A stretch of 64,000 bases of DNA from Aminipila sp963524205 (GCA_963524205.1 CAURED010000002.1:124001-188000), one strand, 5' to 3'; positions 24,549-34,716 are shown, counted from the first letter of the stretch. Notes: generated by a model from the sequence alone, not told the origin. Translations and numbers: made by a program.

Positions 24549-24860
24549 ATGCTAAAATTTAAATCTAAAGGACTCTTAAGAGTTCATTATAACGGAAGAA
24601 AACCAATCATTTCTTACCTATATGAAAACGGAACCCTTTATTTTGCAACCGCAAGGGCATCACGTAAAATGGAATATTTCTCTACAGTAGGGCAAGAGGT
24701 TGAATTAAGCCTAGGGTTCTTAGGTAACGAAAAGATTGCAGCTCGAGTTGAAATCATGCCTGATGAAGAACAATTTTTTAATTATCTTAAAAAGACTGCT
24801 GGTTTACCACCATTTGTTAATTTTAAAAAACACCAAGCAGTTAAAATCATACTTTTATAG
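24549..24860 (+). CDS. PPOX-like small flavin-binding protein
   Basis: 103 residues. NGRKPIISYLYENGTLYFAT, RKMEYFSTVGQEVELSLG and a FVNFKKHQAVKIILL end fit the short pyridoxamine-phosphate-oxidase-like split barrel, though weakly. GGAGG precedes ATG 24549. The ~300 bp before it hold no recognisable gene. Function unknown. Confidence 0.6.
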   Translation: MLKFKSKGLLRVHYNGRKPIISYLYENGTLYFATARASRKMEYFSTVGQEVELSLGFLGNEKIAARVEIMPDEEQFFNYLKKTAGLPPFVNFKKHQAVKIILL

Positions 24861-25075
24861 GTGACACAAATTTGCTAACAAAAAAGCTCCCTCTTCACCT
24901 TGGATATATATATTCAATATTATGAACGAAATTAATCAGCAACTTTATTCTTCTTTTGCTTCTTCACTCTGTTCTTTTGAATACATTTTCATTACTTGAA
25001 TTGTTGAAAGTTTCGTACTTGTAAAAATATATCCTTTTGTAACTACATATTATACAAAAACAATTAGAAAATTAC

Positions 25076-25168
25076 ATAGATTATTACAACAAGAAAAAAA
25101 TTAAGGGCAAATTAAAAGGAATGAGCCCTGTTCAATACAGAACGCATTCCTTAAATGTTGTTGCCTAG
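25076..25168 (+). mobile_element. 3' end of an IS3/IS150-type transposase gene
   Basis: 31 codons: DYYNKKKIKGKLKGMSPVQY, RTHSLN, then TAG. This is the characteristic C-terminus of IS3-family OrfB. Nothing else of the element was found in the AT-rich 200 bp to the left, so it is a decayed remnant. Confidence 0.75.
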
Positions 25169-25178
25169 TGATTATTTA

Positions 25179-25592
25179 CTATTTGTGATTCACTTCTGCG
25201 ATATAAATCTTTGAATTCATTCTGCCTGCAATATCTATTGCTTCGCCGGCATCATCCACTGATAAAATAAACCTTCTAGATACCACATCCTTACCAATAT
25301 GCAATTCCACATTTGGTCTAGATTTGATTGAATCTGTATGAATCGTGTTTATTTCGTTCCAGTCCCACATATTATGAAACTGGACTCCACAAATAGTGTA
25401 CAGAATATCCACCCCTTCTTTTGAAATAACATGTTTTCTGTCAGAAAAAGTAGCCAGAATCATGATAATTCCAAATGGCAGATAAAACCAGTCATGGTTT
25501 ACAGCTGCGTTATAAACAGCGTAAGCTCCAAAGATGACAACTGCTGCCTTTACCCACAGTTTTCGTTCTGGCATGATTCCGTAATATTCCAT
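25179..25592 (-). CDS. small membrane protein with PH-like domain
   Basis: 137 residues, two adjacent N-terminal membrane helices (KAAVVIFGAYAVYNA, WFYLPFGIIMILATF), then a cytosolic beta domain (VISKEGVDILYTICGVQFHN) resembling bacterial PH/YcxB-like domains. It begins 68 nt after nhaC and may be co-transcribed. Function unknown. Confidence 0.65.
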   Translation of the reverse strand: MEYYGIMPERKLWVKAAVVIFGAYAVYNAAVNHDWFYLPFGIIMILATFSDRKHVISKEGVDILYTICGVQFHNMWDWNEINTIHTDSIKSRPNVELHIGKDVVSRRFILSVDDAGEAIDIAGRMNSKIYIAEVNHK

Positions 25593-25659
25593 AGTAGCTC
25601 CTCTCTAAAAATCAACTGTAAAAATATTTTAAATATGAATATTTGCCCTGAATTTGATT

Positions 25660-27180
25660 CTATATGCTCTTATATATTCCAGCAGATCTTCTTTCTGCAA
25701 GAGCCTTCATAGCCTTTTCATGTGCTTCTTCAGGTGCATCAGCAGGTCCATGACCCTTTTTTAGCTTACCAAACAGATTAGTTCTTGATCCATCAGCATA
25801 TAAAATATTTCCACCCCAGCTTACAGTAACAATAGCATAAATAGGGTTAATTATATTCATGAAGCAATATGGCAAGTATGACAGTGTTGGAACTCCAAGT
25901 ACTGCTGCGTGGTATGCACCGCAAGATGACCAAGGGATAAGTGGTGACCATAAAGTACCACCGTCTTCAAGTGATCTTGACAGCATGTTCCTACCAAGAC
26001 CCATTTGATCAAAGTTTTTCTTATACATTGATGAAGGAATGATTAATCCTAAATACTGGTCACACATAGTTGTGATACAGAACATTGAAGTCAGAATGGT
26101 AACAACAACTAACTGGAATGGAGTCTTAACCTTCTTGATTAGTCCGCCAAGAAGTGATTCTACTGAACCAATCTTCTGAAGTATACCACCAAAAGCAACC
26201 GCAACTATTACAAGGTTGTTAGTCCAAAGCATACTGTTCATACCACCCCTGTTTACAAGCTTCATAAACAGTGCATTGTCTGACTCAGCTGTATATCCAT
26301 AGTGTAACATTGTGATGCAGTCAGAGATTCCAGCACCCTGGAAAATTGCAGCAAATGCACATCCAACCAATGCAAGAAGTACAACTGAAGGAATAGCCGG
26401 CATCTTTATTACTGCTACTACTACAATCAGTAAAATAGGAATAAGAAGAATTGGACTCATATATGTATAGTGGTCAAGGATTGCAGCCGATAACTCATTT
26501 GCAAGAGTAGGATCATAGTTCTGAACCTTTGAAAGTGAGAAAAATGCAAATATACATATTGAAATAACTAAACTTGGGAAAGTTGTAGTCACCATAGCTC
26601 CTACATGGTCAAAAAGTCCAGTCTGTGCAGAGCCGGCAGCCAGATTTGTTGAGTCTGAAAGTGGTGAGAATTTATCGCCACAACATGCGCCTGACAGAAT
26701 AGCACCTGCAATAAGTGCTGGATTTAGTCCCATTGTTGTACCTATAGCCATAAATGCAATACCAAGAGTTGCTGATACTGTCCATGCTGATCCAAGTGCA
26801 ATACCTACCGCTGCACAAAGAATTGTTACAAATGGAAGGAATATTGCTGGTGTAAACAGCTTCAATCCATAATAAACTACCGCCGGGATAGTTCCACATG
26901 CAGTAAATGAACCAATTAGGCATCCCACAAGAAGAATGATAATTATTGCTTCAAGGGACTGATTAACAGCTTCAAGACCTGCAGCAAGCATTTCCTTGTA
27001 GTTGTAGCCACATAGTTTTCCAACAATCATGGCAACTCCACATGCAAGAGTTACAGGAATGTGAGGATCCTGTCCCCAGCCAAGCGCATAGTTTGTAATC
27101 ATTAGTGTCAGAAGGAAAACAATTGGAATAAGAGCTTCCACTTTGTTAGGCAATCTGACCGTTTTGTTTTTTTCACTCAT
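25660..27180 (-). CDS. nhaC: Na+/H+ antiporter, NhaC family
   Basis: 506 residues, about 11-12 membrane helices. NhaC signatures: GSAWTVSATLGIAFMAIG, SGACCGDKFSPLSDSTNLAA, TMCDQYLGLIIPSSMYK and LEDGGTLWSPLIPWSSCGAY. Exports Na+ (or malate/lactate-coupled Na+ in MleN relatives) against H+ at the cytoplasmic membrane. Its left neighbour is a small membrane protein. On the right lies a two-component system oriented the same way, which likely controls it. Confidence 0.92.
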   Translation of the reverse strand: MSEKNKTVRLPNKVEALIPIVFLLTLMITNYALGWGQDPHIPVTLACGVAMIVGKLCGYNYKEMLAAGLEAVNQSLEAIIIILLVGCLIGSFTACGTIPAVVYYGLKLFTPAIFLPFVTILCAAVGIALGSAWTVSATLGIAFMAIGTTMGLNPALIAGAILSGACCGDKFSPLSDSTNLAAGSAQTGLFDHVGAMVTTTFPSLVISICIFAFFSLSKVQNYDPTLANELSAAILDHYTYMSPILLIPILLIVVVAVIKMPAIPSVVLLALVGCAFAAIFQGAGISDCITMLHYGYTAESDNALFMKLVNRGGMNSMLWTNNLVIVAVAFGGILQKIGSVESLLGGLIKKVKTPFQLVVVTILTSMFCITTMCDQYLGLIIPSSMYKKNFDQMGLGRNMLSRSLEDGGTLWSPLIPWSSCGAYHAAVLGVPTLSYLPYCFMNIINPIYAIVTVSWGGNILYADGSRTNLFGKLKKGHGPADAPEEAHEKAMKALAERRSAGIYKSI

Positions 27181-27303
27181 AAAAACACCTCCGAAAATAT
27201 GATTATTTATAAATTACAATTTCATCATAATATTTGCTCCGTCAAGGAAGTGTCAATAAATATGAATATTCGTCAATTTTTTTACATTTTCTTAAACTTA
27301 TTT

Positions 27304-28113
27304 TTAATATTTCTCCCTTTCAATGAGAGCATTAACCTCTTCAGCCCAAGAATACTGAGCCATATACTCTCCATGATAAAGCTTTCTGCCCTCTACACTG
27401 TTTTCTACCCATTTAAAGTAGTCACACTGGATGCATCCTAAGCTGGACAGTCCGATCTGGCCTCTTGTACTATATATTATTTCTCCACATATAAGCTGAT
27501 TCAGCACATCCTGCAAGTCTTTTTTTAGCATCCTGTAGTACGAATCATGACCATCTTCCTCCCATAGAGCTGCAATTACTTCCTTTGAAGTACATCTTGC
27601 ACCCTTTCTGTGAACAAGATATGCCAGAAGTTCCTTCGTCTTGTCAAATTTAAATTTTACAGGTTTTCCATCTATAAGTATCTCAAAATTTCCAAAGCAA
27701 GTTATTTGTATTCTCTGTTCCTCTTTCCCTACTGGATTGTCCTGAGATGAATATCTAAGATTTTCGAGTGCATGACGTATCTGCTTCACATTTGCAGGCT
27801 TCATGATATAGTCACTCGCATCCAGTCTGAATGCCTCCCCCATATGATCCAAATAACCCGTCACAAATATGAAGTTGGTCTTAGGGTACAATTCCTTAAG
27901 CTTGTTGGCAAACTCTATGCCATTTAATCCTGGCATTTGTATGTCAATAAAGCACACATGAAACTGCTGTTCTTTGGCAAGTTCCAGTGACTGAACAGAA
28001 TTATTTGCCGTTACAACTTCTGCTTTTTCATCAGCTTCACATATTAATGCTGCAAGATACTCTGCTGCAATTATCTCATCGTCCAATACTAAGTATTTCA
28101 CGTCGTTCACCAC
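27304..28113 (-). CDS. response regulator with SARP/OmpR-like C-terminal DNA-binding domain
   Basis: 269 residues. Receiver domain 1-125 (LVLDDEIIAAEYLAAL, phospho-Asp in CFIDIQMPG, conserved Lys in DYIMKPANV). The C-terminal ~135 residues begin RIQITCFGNFEILIDGKPVK, followed by FKFDKTKELLAYLVHRKG, a SARP/Trans_reg_C-type winged helix. Several GTG starts are possible (28113, 28110, 28101). It overlaps the kinase gene by up to 38 nt, so they are translationally coupled. Confidence 0.87.
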   Translation of the reverse strand: MVNDVKYLVLDDEIIAAEYLAALICEADEKAEVVTANNSVQSLELAKEQQFHVCFIDIQMPGLNGIEFANKLKELYPKTNFIFVTGYLDHMGEAFRLDASDYIMKPANVKQIRHALENLRYSSQDNPVGKEEQRIQITCFGNFEILIDGKPVKFKFDKTKELLAYLVHRKGARCTSKEVIAALWEEDGHDSYYRMLKKDLQDVLNQLICGEIIYSTRGQIGLSSLGCIQCDYFKWVENSVEGRKLYHGEYMAQYSWAEEVNALIEREKY

Positions 28114-29389
28114 TCTCCAGTCTTACTTTTTTTCTTTCTCCCGGAATAATAATTTTTACAGTTGTTCCAATTCCTATGAGACTTGTAATTTCCATTTCTG
28201 CTTTAACCGTACTTTTTAGCCGTTCATTTACATTCTGTATGCCAATATGAGGCTTTCCATCATTTAATGCCTTGTCTATTTCAAATCCTATACCGTTATC
28301 TGCAATTGTTATGACGTAATCCCTCCCCTTCTTTTCTGTAGAAATCTTTATTGTTCCTCCCTCAAGCTTTTTGCATATTCCGTGCTTGACTGCATTTTCC
28401 ACAATTGGCTGCAACGTCAGGATTGGCATATTGAAATCATCTGATTTTATATCATATTCTACCTTTACTCGATCCCCAAATCTTAATTTTTCTATATCAA
28501 GATAAATATTTGTATGCTCCAGCTCCTGAGGAAAAGGATGTGTGTCATTTTCGCCCATGCTATACATATTTTCCCTAAGATATTTGGAAAATTTTATAGT
28601 AGTTTCCTCTGCAAGCTTCGGATTTGCCCGGCAAAGAGCAGTGATAGTATTCAATGTATTGTATAAGAAGTGAGGCTGTATCTGTGAAAGCATCAATGAT
28701 ACTCTTTGCTCCCTCAGCTTTATTTCTTTTTCCTCATTTACCTGCTGTGATATATATACATGTATGACAAGGTAATAAAACAAAAATGCTACAGCATAAG
28801 TTTCGTTCAAGATCCCTGCTCGTACCCCTATTGATTCCATAATATTTGCAGTCATAAGCCAGGCTATACAGAAGAAGATTCCAAGAGGATTTACATCTGC
28901 TTTTCTGTAAAATTTCATATTCAATATAAGAAGGAATATAACCCAATATACCCAGTCCGTAACAATAAAGATATGTCCCACAAGTCCAAGTTCAAGACTC
29001 CCATCGGATCCAAAATAAAATACATTATTTTTAAAAAATGCACCGCAGTAAATAAGAAAATTCACTATGGCGGGAACATAGATTAATTTATTTTTTGGTT
29101 CCACCATATTTATGACTGTAGCCATAACCAAAGGTTTTAGAGAGTAATAGGTTATACCTGTTATGGTGAGCGGCAACCCCACCATAGCTTGCTCCTTAAG
29201 ATAATTCATATAGAACTCCGCCATAGACAGAATCAAAAGCAGTGTCATATTTATAACCATTCGTTTTTTTATTGATATATCTACTGCTGATTTCATGGAA
29301 ACAACAAAATATGTACCCACTACCATTGCAATAAGTACATAGTTTTCAACAAGATAATTTTGCAAATATGCTTCTTTCACGTACTTCAC
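28076..29389 (-). CDS. LytS/YpdA-type sensor histidine kinase
   Basis: 437 residues. Six or seven N-terminal membrane helices (to ~215), then His_kinase (QIQPHFLYNTLNTITALC, His in PHFLYN) and an HATPase_c with PIVENAVKHG and ITIADNGIGFEID. Pairs with the overlapping response regulator. Proximity suggests control of nhaC, perhaps sensing a carboxylate or the membrane gradient. The signal cannot be read from sequence. Confidence 0.9.
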   Translation of the reverse strand: MKYVKEAYLQNYLVENYVLIAMVVGTYFVVSMKSAVDISIKKRMVINMTLLLILSMAEFYMNYLKEQAMVGLPLTITGITYYSLKPLVMATVINMVEPKNKLIYVPAIVNFLIYCGAFFKNNVFYFGSDGSLELGLVGHIFIVTDWVYWVIFLLILNMKFYRKADVNPLGIFFCIAWLMTANIMESIGVRAGILNETYAVAFLFYYLVIHVYISQQVNEEKEIKLREQRVSLMLSQIQPHFLYNTLNTITALCRANPKLAEETTIKFSKYLRENMYSMGENDTHPFPQELEHTNIYLDIEKLRFGDRVKVEYDIKSDDFNMPILTLQPIVENAVKHGICKKLEGGTIKISTEKKGRDYVITIADNGIGFEIDKALNDGKPHIGIQNVNERLKSTVKAEMEITSLIGIGTTVKIIIPGERKKVRLESGERREILSIGR

Positions 29390-29640
29390 CTCATACTATT
29401 CAAAAACACTTTAAACTGCTTAGCCTCATTTCAAATCAAGTGAATTTTAACTACCACTAGTAATATTGTCTGTACTTGTAATATTACTATATCATGTATA
29501 CTTAATCAATATGCACATGTGAAGTCTGTGACCACAAACAGAAAAGGTATCTTGAAATCTTTTGACCAATTGAACCAACATAGACCTTCACAAATTCTCC
29601 TGCATAACTATTTCAGTGCTTGCAAAACTGTATTACTTTC

Positions 29641-29737
29641 TTTGTAAATATGTATAATACAAAATGACAGCTAATCTTCATATAGACTAGCTGTCACTAC
29701 ATATACTCTGTTATTTAATTTCACTATTCCATCTCAA
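29641..29737. repeat. guaA-end repeat, site 1 (leftmost): terminator block plus att-like core
   Basis: Contains ATAATACAAAATGACAGC...GACTAGCTGTCAC hairpin and then CTATTCCATCTCAA (29724-29737). The same order follows the real guaA gene at 44755-44853. As the outermost copy on the left, it most simply marks the original chromosomal sequence downstream of guaA before islands entered. Confidence 0.75.
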
Positions 29738-29812
29738 AACAAGTTATTTTTTATCATGTTATAAACGGCTATCTTTCAGCGTATTTTTGATTTTTAATTT
29801 ATTAAAATGCTT

Positions 29813-30145
29813 CTAGTTCGAACTATTTAATTTGCGTTGTATTTCGTTCAAACAACTTTTTGCCTCTTGATTATCCTTACACTGTTTTAATAAATAAACA
29901 TCGCCGGCTGTTAGTTCTATATATATATTATTGTTTTCTATATAGAGTGAATTTATTAGATTTGAATTTACTATAAATTCATTCGCTTCATTTTCTATAA
30001 ACGAAGTCTCATTGTTAATGATAATAAAATTATTATTCTTTATTTTGTTGTTTTTTAATGCAAGATTTAAGTATTTACATAACAGTATATATAAATAAAT
30101 AATCCCTATAACTATAACACCTTCATATAAAATCTTTAAAATCAC
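29813..30145 (-). CDS. 110-residue membrane-anchored protein
   Basis: One N-terminal membrane helix (VIVIGIIYLYILLCKYL) and an Asn/Ile-rich soluble domain ending in ELTAGDVYLLKQCKDNQEAK. Very AT-rich. Located 87 nt after the secreted-protein gene on the same strand, so possibly one unit. Unrecognised. Confidence 0.55.
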   Translation of the reverse strand: MILKILYEGVIVIGIIYLYILLCKYLNLALKNNKIKNNNFIIINNETSFIENEANEFIVNSNLINSLYIENNNIYIELTAGDVYLLKQCKDNQEAKSCLNEIQRKLNSSN

Positions 30146-30231
30146 TTAGTTCTCCTTTAATATATTTTTCTAAAACTAGTTGGGATTTTTATTAGCAAAA
30201 TTTTAATCTTATATATATTAATAAAATTTAA

Positions 30232-30873
30232 TTAATATATATCTACGCTATAATCTCCCTTAGCTGTCTTAACCTCTACGTATGGTTTTAAGGTCATACT
30301 GCAACAATATTTTATATCTAATGTTTTTTCTTTATCAACAGAAAAACTTTTATTTGTTCCTGTCGAGCTAATAGTTTCTTCGGCTGCTTTTTGTAGAATT
30401 TGCTTTGGAGTTAATATATATCCAGTTGCTTTTACCGCAAATTTTATTTTTTTTAGCTTAGAACTACCATATCCTTCAATTACATCTATGTCTGCCTTTG
30501 CAAAGAATGGAGAAGATGAACTCCAATATTTTGCATTTCCTCCAAAAGGTCCAGAAATAGCTATTGTTATACCTTTTTCAAAAGTTTTGGCAAAACTCAT
30601 TGCAAATTCTTCGTCCCCTGTAATATCAACAGATCTTGTTTGTATGCCAGAAGTATTGTTTTTAATTGGACTATATTTTAATATAAAATCAGAATCTTCT
30701 TTTGATAAAACTTGACCAATTTCATATTTTTGATCTATTGCATTTAGTCTTTCATTGATTTGTTTTTGTGTTAATGCAGTAGTTCCAGCAAAAGCTGTAG
30801 CTGCACTAACAAATACCATAGTAGCTATTAAACAAACTGAAAACAATTTTTTTAATCTTAAAACATTTTTCAC
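30232..30873 (-). CDS. secreted protein of unknown function, 213 residues
   Basis: Clear signal peptide (KKLFSVCLIATMVFVSAATA, cleavage near AFA-GT). Mature part has a helical N-terminus (TQKQINERLNAIDQKYEIGQ) and a beta-rich C-terminus (KIKFAVKATGYILTPKQILQ, EVKTAKGDYSVDIY). No known family. It lies in cassette 1 with a membrane protein. A toxin/immunity or adhesion pair is possible but unsupported. Confidence 0.6.
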   Translation of the reverse strand: MKNVLRLKKLFSVCLIATMVFVSAATAFAGTTALTQKQINERLNAIDQKYEIGQVLSKEDSDFILKYSPIKNNTSGIQTRSVDITGDEEFAMSFAKTFEKGITIAISGPFGGNAKYWSSSSPFFAKADIDVIEGYGSSKLKKIKFAVKATGYILTPKQILQKAAEETISSTGTNKSFSVDKEKTLDIKYCCSMTLKPYVEVKTAKGDYSVDIY

Positions 30874-30988
30874 TTTAATATCCCCCCTGTAGAATACATA
30901 ATAACAATAAAAATCCCAACGCTCACCATTATATATTTTAAATTTGTCGATTGTTGTAAAAATTCGTCACACTCAAAAAATTATATTT

Positions 30989-31332
30989 AAACGTTGTAGT
31001 AAGTGATTTGACGTACGTTAGGGTTGGTCTCAATCGGAATTTACATATGCGTTCTGATTGACCTCCATAATTGTGAAATTATCGAGTACAGTCCAGGTAA
31101 AAACAAAAATGCCATCCTTGTGTCAAAGGCATTTGCAACGGTACAGCAATTTATAAAATCTTAAAAAAAGAATTTGTAAAGAGTCAGATATTTGAGGATC
31201 TAGATGACTTAAAATGCCAGCTAGGGGATACTTCAACAGGCTCAATAATCCTCGCATTCATTCAGCACTAGGCTATCTGACACCGTATGAGTACAAACAA
31301 AATAGCCTTAAAAAGTTGTTTAGTTTACTGTT
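30989..31332 (+). mobile_element. decayed IS3-family transposase fragment, copy 1
   Basis: Nucleotide similarity to the fragment at 31351-31891: shared AACGTTGT.GTAAGTGATTT, then the ends KGQIFE(N/D)LDDLK and YLTPYEYKQN. Compared with copy 2 the middle (around the second catalytic Asp) is deleted and frames are interrupted, so it cannot be active. Confidence 0.75.
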
Positions 31333-31350
31333 GATAATCCACAAATGTAA

Positions 31351-31891
31351 TGAGTCGAAAGTGGCTAATTTAGTGAACCGTAAATTTAATGAACAGCCGA
31401 TTTTAAACGTTGTCATAAGTGATTTAACGTACGTCAGGGTTGGTTTAAGTTGGAATTACATATGCATTATGATTGACCTTCATAACCGAAAATTATTGGA
31501 TACAGCACAGGAAAGAACAAAGATTACATACTTGTATCAAAGGCATTGCTACGGTAGAAACCAACTTAAATAAAATACAGATTTTTCATACTGACCGAGG
31601 TAATGAATTCAAAAATCAGATTACTAATGAAACTTTGAAGACTTTTAATATTGCAAGCTCCTTAAGTATGAAGGGATGCCCTTATGATACCGCTGTTGCT
31701 GAGGCAACCTATAAAATCATAAAAACTGAATTTGTAAAGGGTCAGATATTTGAAAATCTGGATGATTTGAAATCCCAGCTTGCGAATTACGTCAACTGGT
31801 TCAATCATCGTATTCATCGATCGCTATACTATCTGACGCCGTATGAGTACAAGCAAAATACCCTAAAAAAAGTTGTTTAGTTTACTGTTAC
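31351..31891 (+). mobile_element. decayed IS3-family transposase fragment, copy 2
   Basis: Encodes OrfB integrase core in two overlapping frames: VISDLTYVRVGLSWNYICIM (first Asp), IFHTDRGNEFKNQ (second Asp), and AVAEATYKIIKTEFVKGQIF (Glu) with VNWFNHRIHRSLYYLTPYEY. A frameshift near 31560 and the missing N-terminus make it non-functional. No terminal repeats found. Confidence 0.8.
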
Positions 31892-32189
31892 AATCCAACT
31901 TCAAGTTCCACTTCATATAAGCTAAACATCATTGCATTTATTGCAATATAAAGTTTTAACTCATATTATACCAAGGAATAAATATTTTTATAAAATAATT
32001 TTTTAAAATTTCATTAGCAAATAAGTTTCCACTAACATTAAAATCACTATATTTTTTAACGTTTACATCATCTCTTAAAGTAACCTCAATGTTTCTTAAG
32101 CAAAAATCATCAAGCTAATTTTTTTGTATTTAAGGTAAAAAAATTCTTCTTAACCTTATATCACAGATCACTACAGGTATATTCTTCAA
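31892..32189. other. 298-bp AT-rich spacer without features
   Basis: No gene, repeat or hairpin that I can support. It separates the IS remnants from the broken gene at 32190. Confidence 0.4.
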
Positions 32190-32536
32190 CTATAATCGTC
32201 TATTAAACTGTTGGAGAAATCTTAAAGACATAACTATTAACTGTAGTTGCTTTAAGATTTGATTGTAAGTGTAAATAGTATCATTAATTAGGTCTTGTGT
32301 CACATTGTTGCACATTAAGTCATAGCTAGCAAAATCTAAAACATATCCTTGTAGCATATACATACCACTTATAGTCGTTTCAAATAAGTTTTTTATTTTA
32401 CCTTCACGTACATACAAATATAGCAGACTCTGATAACTAACATTGCTTAGTGTGTGCTCCCCATCACCTTTCTTGTCCTTCTTTTAATCTACGGTAAGAT
32501 GTTCTCATTTCTGTTCACTGATGGCTCTTTTTTCAT
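32190..32536 (-). pseudogene. broken small gene, about 115 residues before decay
   Basis: ATG 32536 with AAGGAGG opens MKKEPSVNRNENILP and stops. A different frame, open from 32483, gives GEHTLSNVSYQSLLYLYVRE, then GKIKNLFETTISGMYMLQGY and a helical tail to 32190. The two are joined by a one-base shift near 32487. Family not recognised. An alternative is two unrelated short frames. Confidence 0.4.
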
Positions 32537-32561
32537 ATCATAGCCTCCTTCAAAAATAAAA

Positions 32562-32618
32562 AATAGGTAGCTATAATTGCCCTATCTCCAATCAAATAAA
32601 CAATCCAAGCTACCTATT
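32562..32618. repeat. third copy of the AGGTAGCT-type hairpin
   Basis: AATAGGTAGCT (32562-32572) / AGCTACCTATT (32608-32618), 11-bp perfect outer stem, with ATAATTGCC/CAATCC inside. Same family as 6154-6202 and 19788-19834. Confidence 0.7.
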
Positions 32619-32679
32619 CTACTTCTCCATAATTATTAGCTAATTACAAAAGTCCTACTTTCCTGTCAATCTCCCTAGA

Positions 32680-32812
32680 GCGCTGGATTTTTTTCGTTAT
32701 GCAAATGTTTGCTGATTGAGTGTGAGCGTGCGTACACAGACGTACGTAAGCGAACACGATTGAATGCAAACCGAAGCAAAACGAAAAAAGACAAGCTCTA
32801 TTCCATCTCAAT
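32680..32812. repeat. guaA-end repeat, site 2: core behind a guaB-terminator-like hairpin
   Basis: Core CTATTCCATCTCAAT at 32798-32812, identical to the guaA end. Just left is TTTTTTCGTT (32689-32698) / AACGAAAAAA (32780-32789) with GCAAACCGAAGCAAAACG, closely matching the segment between guaA and guaB (46441-46497). Left flank thus differs from sites 1 and 4-6. Confidence 0.65.
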
Positions 32813-32982
32813 TCAATGTAAGTACTTTATAATGTAATTGTGTATTTTTCAACATTTTGAATTTACAAATTCCACATAATACACAGTTAAAAATACCGCT
32901 TGCAAATCTTTAGTACTTTTATAGTACTTCAAATCGACTAATAACTTACTGCAACTATCTACCACTAACAGTATTTAGTTTT

Positions 32983-33174
32983 CTACTTATTTATAAATAT
33001 AAATTTTTCATTTTCTTCACAAAGCTTACTACCATCAGGTAATTTTATTATCAATTTATCAAATTTAATTTCATTATGCATATTTAGTAATCCAAAACTA
33101 CGTTTACTTTGCCCTGATAATATACTTTTAGACATAAAAGATAAATTATTTTTAATATTATATTTAGTCTCCAT
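32983..33174 (-). CDS. 63-residue hypothetical protein
   Basis: Start at ATG 33174 after GGAGAG, overlapping the end of the Ntn-hydrolase gene by 11 nt, so coupled to it. Sequence METKYNIKNNLSFMSKSI..., ending KLIIKLPDGSKLCEENEKFI. No membrane helix or known motif. Coupling suggests a partner or modulator of the hydrolase. Confidence 0.55.
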   Translation of the reverse strand: METKYNIKNNLSFMSKSILSGQSKRSFGLLNMHNEIKFDKLIIKLPDGSKLCEENEKFIFINK

Positions 33175-34469
33175 ACACTTCTCTCCTTTTTTTTTCATTA
33201 TAAAAAGGGTTTAACATGCTATCGAAATAATATTTTCTTTTTACCCAAATAAACCCCTCATTTTTAGTTATAATCGCAACATCAATAGGTCCTCCTACCG
33301 TTTCTGCATCTAAACTAACTTTACGTTTTAAAGAAGTTAAATTCACAAGACTTTCAGCCAATTCTGCTAATTCAAGCTTATCTAAGCTATCCACCATGGC
33401 TACAAATGGTCCGGAGGTATGTCTTTTTATTTCATCAACTTTTTCTATAAAAGTATTATAGTACGCATAACCCAATGCTGCCAATACATTTTTCATATCT
33501 TCACTTGGTGGAAATAATTCAATTTTATTTTCTTCACAATATTGCGACATAATAACTTCATAGTTTTCAGATAGATCACACAAATATGATTTTAGCATTT
33601 CATCTATTAAGTCATTTACTTTTGGATTTATCCCTTCGATAAATGTTTTCCGCCATATCTGATTGCGCATAAGCCTTTATTGCAGCCGATTCGGTTACTG
33701 ACACTTCAGTATTAGGTACAGACTCACATTTTAAAGAACCCTTAAACCTAAACTCAATAATTGTCTCATAACTTTTAGCAAAAACTTCAGTCTCTCCAAA
33801 ACCAGCAATTACAACTCCTGTATAATTTTCATGAAAATCATTACTACAAATTGCAAGCAATAAAGTTTTTAAGGCAAATTCTTGTTGTTCTTCCTCTAGT
33901 GTTCCAGCATTGGACTCAATCATTTCTAGAATCTCATCCTTAAAAGGCTCTAACTCTTGATTATTATATATATCCTCAAATTCAAAATGTATTCCTTCTT
34001 TGATAAGATATTCATTATATTCCTTTAGTTGATTCATTAATATTTCATTCATTTCTCCCTTAGTTAAGGCTCTTTGAATTTGAACCTCTTCAATTTTTTC
34101 TAAGGTACTATCGATGATCTTGTGAAAATATGATTCAGCAGCTTGTCTAATTGCAACCCTTTCATTAATTTCAGTAATAAATGTATTTGTTCTTAAAAAC
34201 TGTAAAAAACTATTGTTATATTCCTCCAAAGTATTCAATCTAATATTTCCTACTTCTTTTTTATATTGCTTTATTAACACTTCATATGGTATTGACATAA
34301 ACTCAGCATTGTTATAAATCATTATTCCTATTGGTACACCGGGTATCAACTCAAAAAGTTTCTCTGCGGTATTAAAAACTTTTAACCTCTTTCCAGCCAT
34401 TAAGGTAACTGCGCTATCTGTTGCTAAAGCAATTGCTTTTTTATTAAATATACCAATTTGAGCCGTCAT
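33164..34469 (-). pseudogene. HslV/proteasome-like Ntn hydrolase, frameshifted
   Basis: The first frame (34469-33612) starts MTAQIGIFNKKAIALATDSA. Removing Met exposes Thr2 as nucleophile, followed by an Asp at 18 and lysines near 27-37 (GKRLKVFNTAEKLFEL), the proteasome-beta/HslV arrangement. The second frame (to 33164) completes the protein (LAELAESLVNLTSLKRKVSL, ETVGGPIDVAIITKNEGF). One extra A in the run 33646-33649 (GCGGAAAACATTT) separates them. Corrected length is 434 residues. No HslU-like ATPase accompanies it. Either a recent pseudogene or dependent on frameshifting. Confidence 0.7.
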
Positions 34470-34716
34470 ACTTTTATATTCCTCTATTTCTCTACAATAA
34501 ATTAGAAATAATTAATAATATCTTACACCACACTTGTTACTATATTGGCTTTAGTAATATTAGATTTATAATTGATGCATGTAAGATTATTTTTTATCAA
34601 AAACATACCTCTATCAAAATACTTACATTTAGCAAAAATGGGGTTCTTTCATTTAATCATATCTTTATGTATTACAATTTTCAATAATAGCACTTCGATA
34701 TTATACGACAAAATAT

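Larger units (their letters stand above)
29724..32797. mobile_element. guaA-site cassette 1 (3.07 kb)
   Basis: Interval between core sites 1 and 2. Cargo: a membrane-anchored protein, a secreted protein, two decayed IS3-type fragments and a broken small gene. No recombinase. Its ends are less similar to the other cassettes (no shared ~130-bp left arm), so its boundary is the least certain of the five. Confidence 0.5.
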
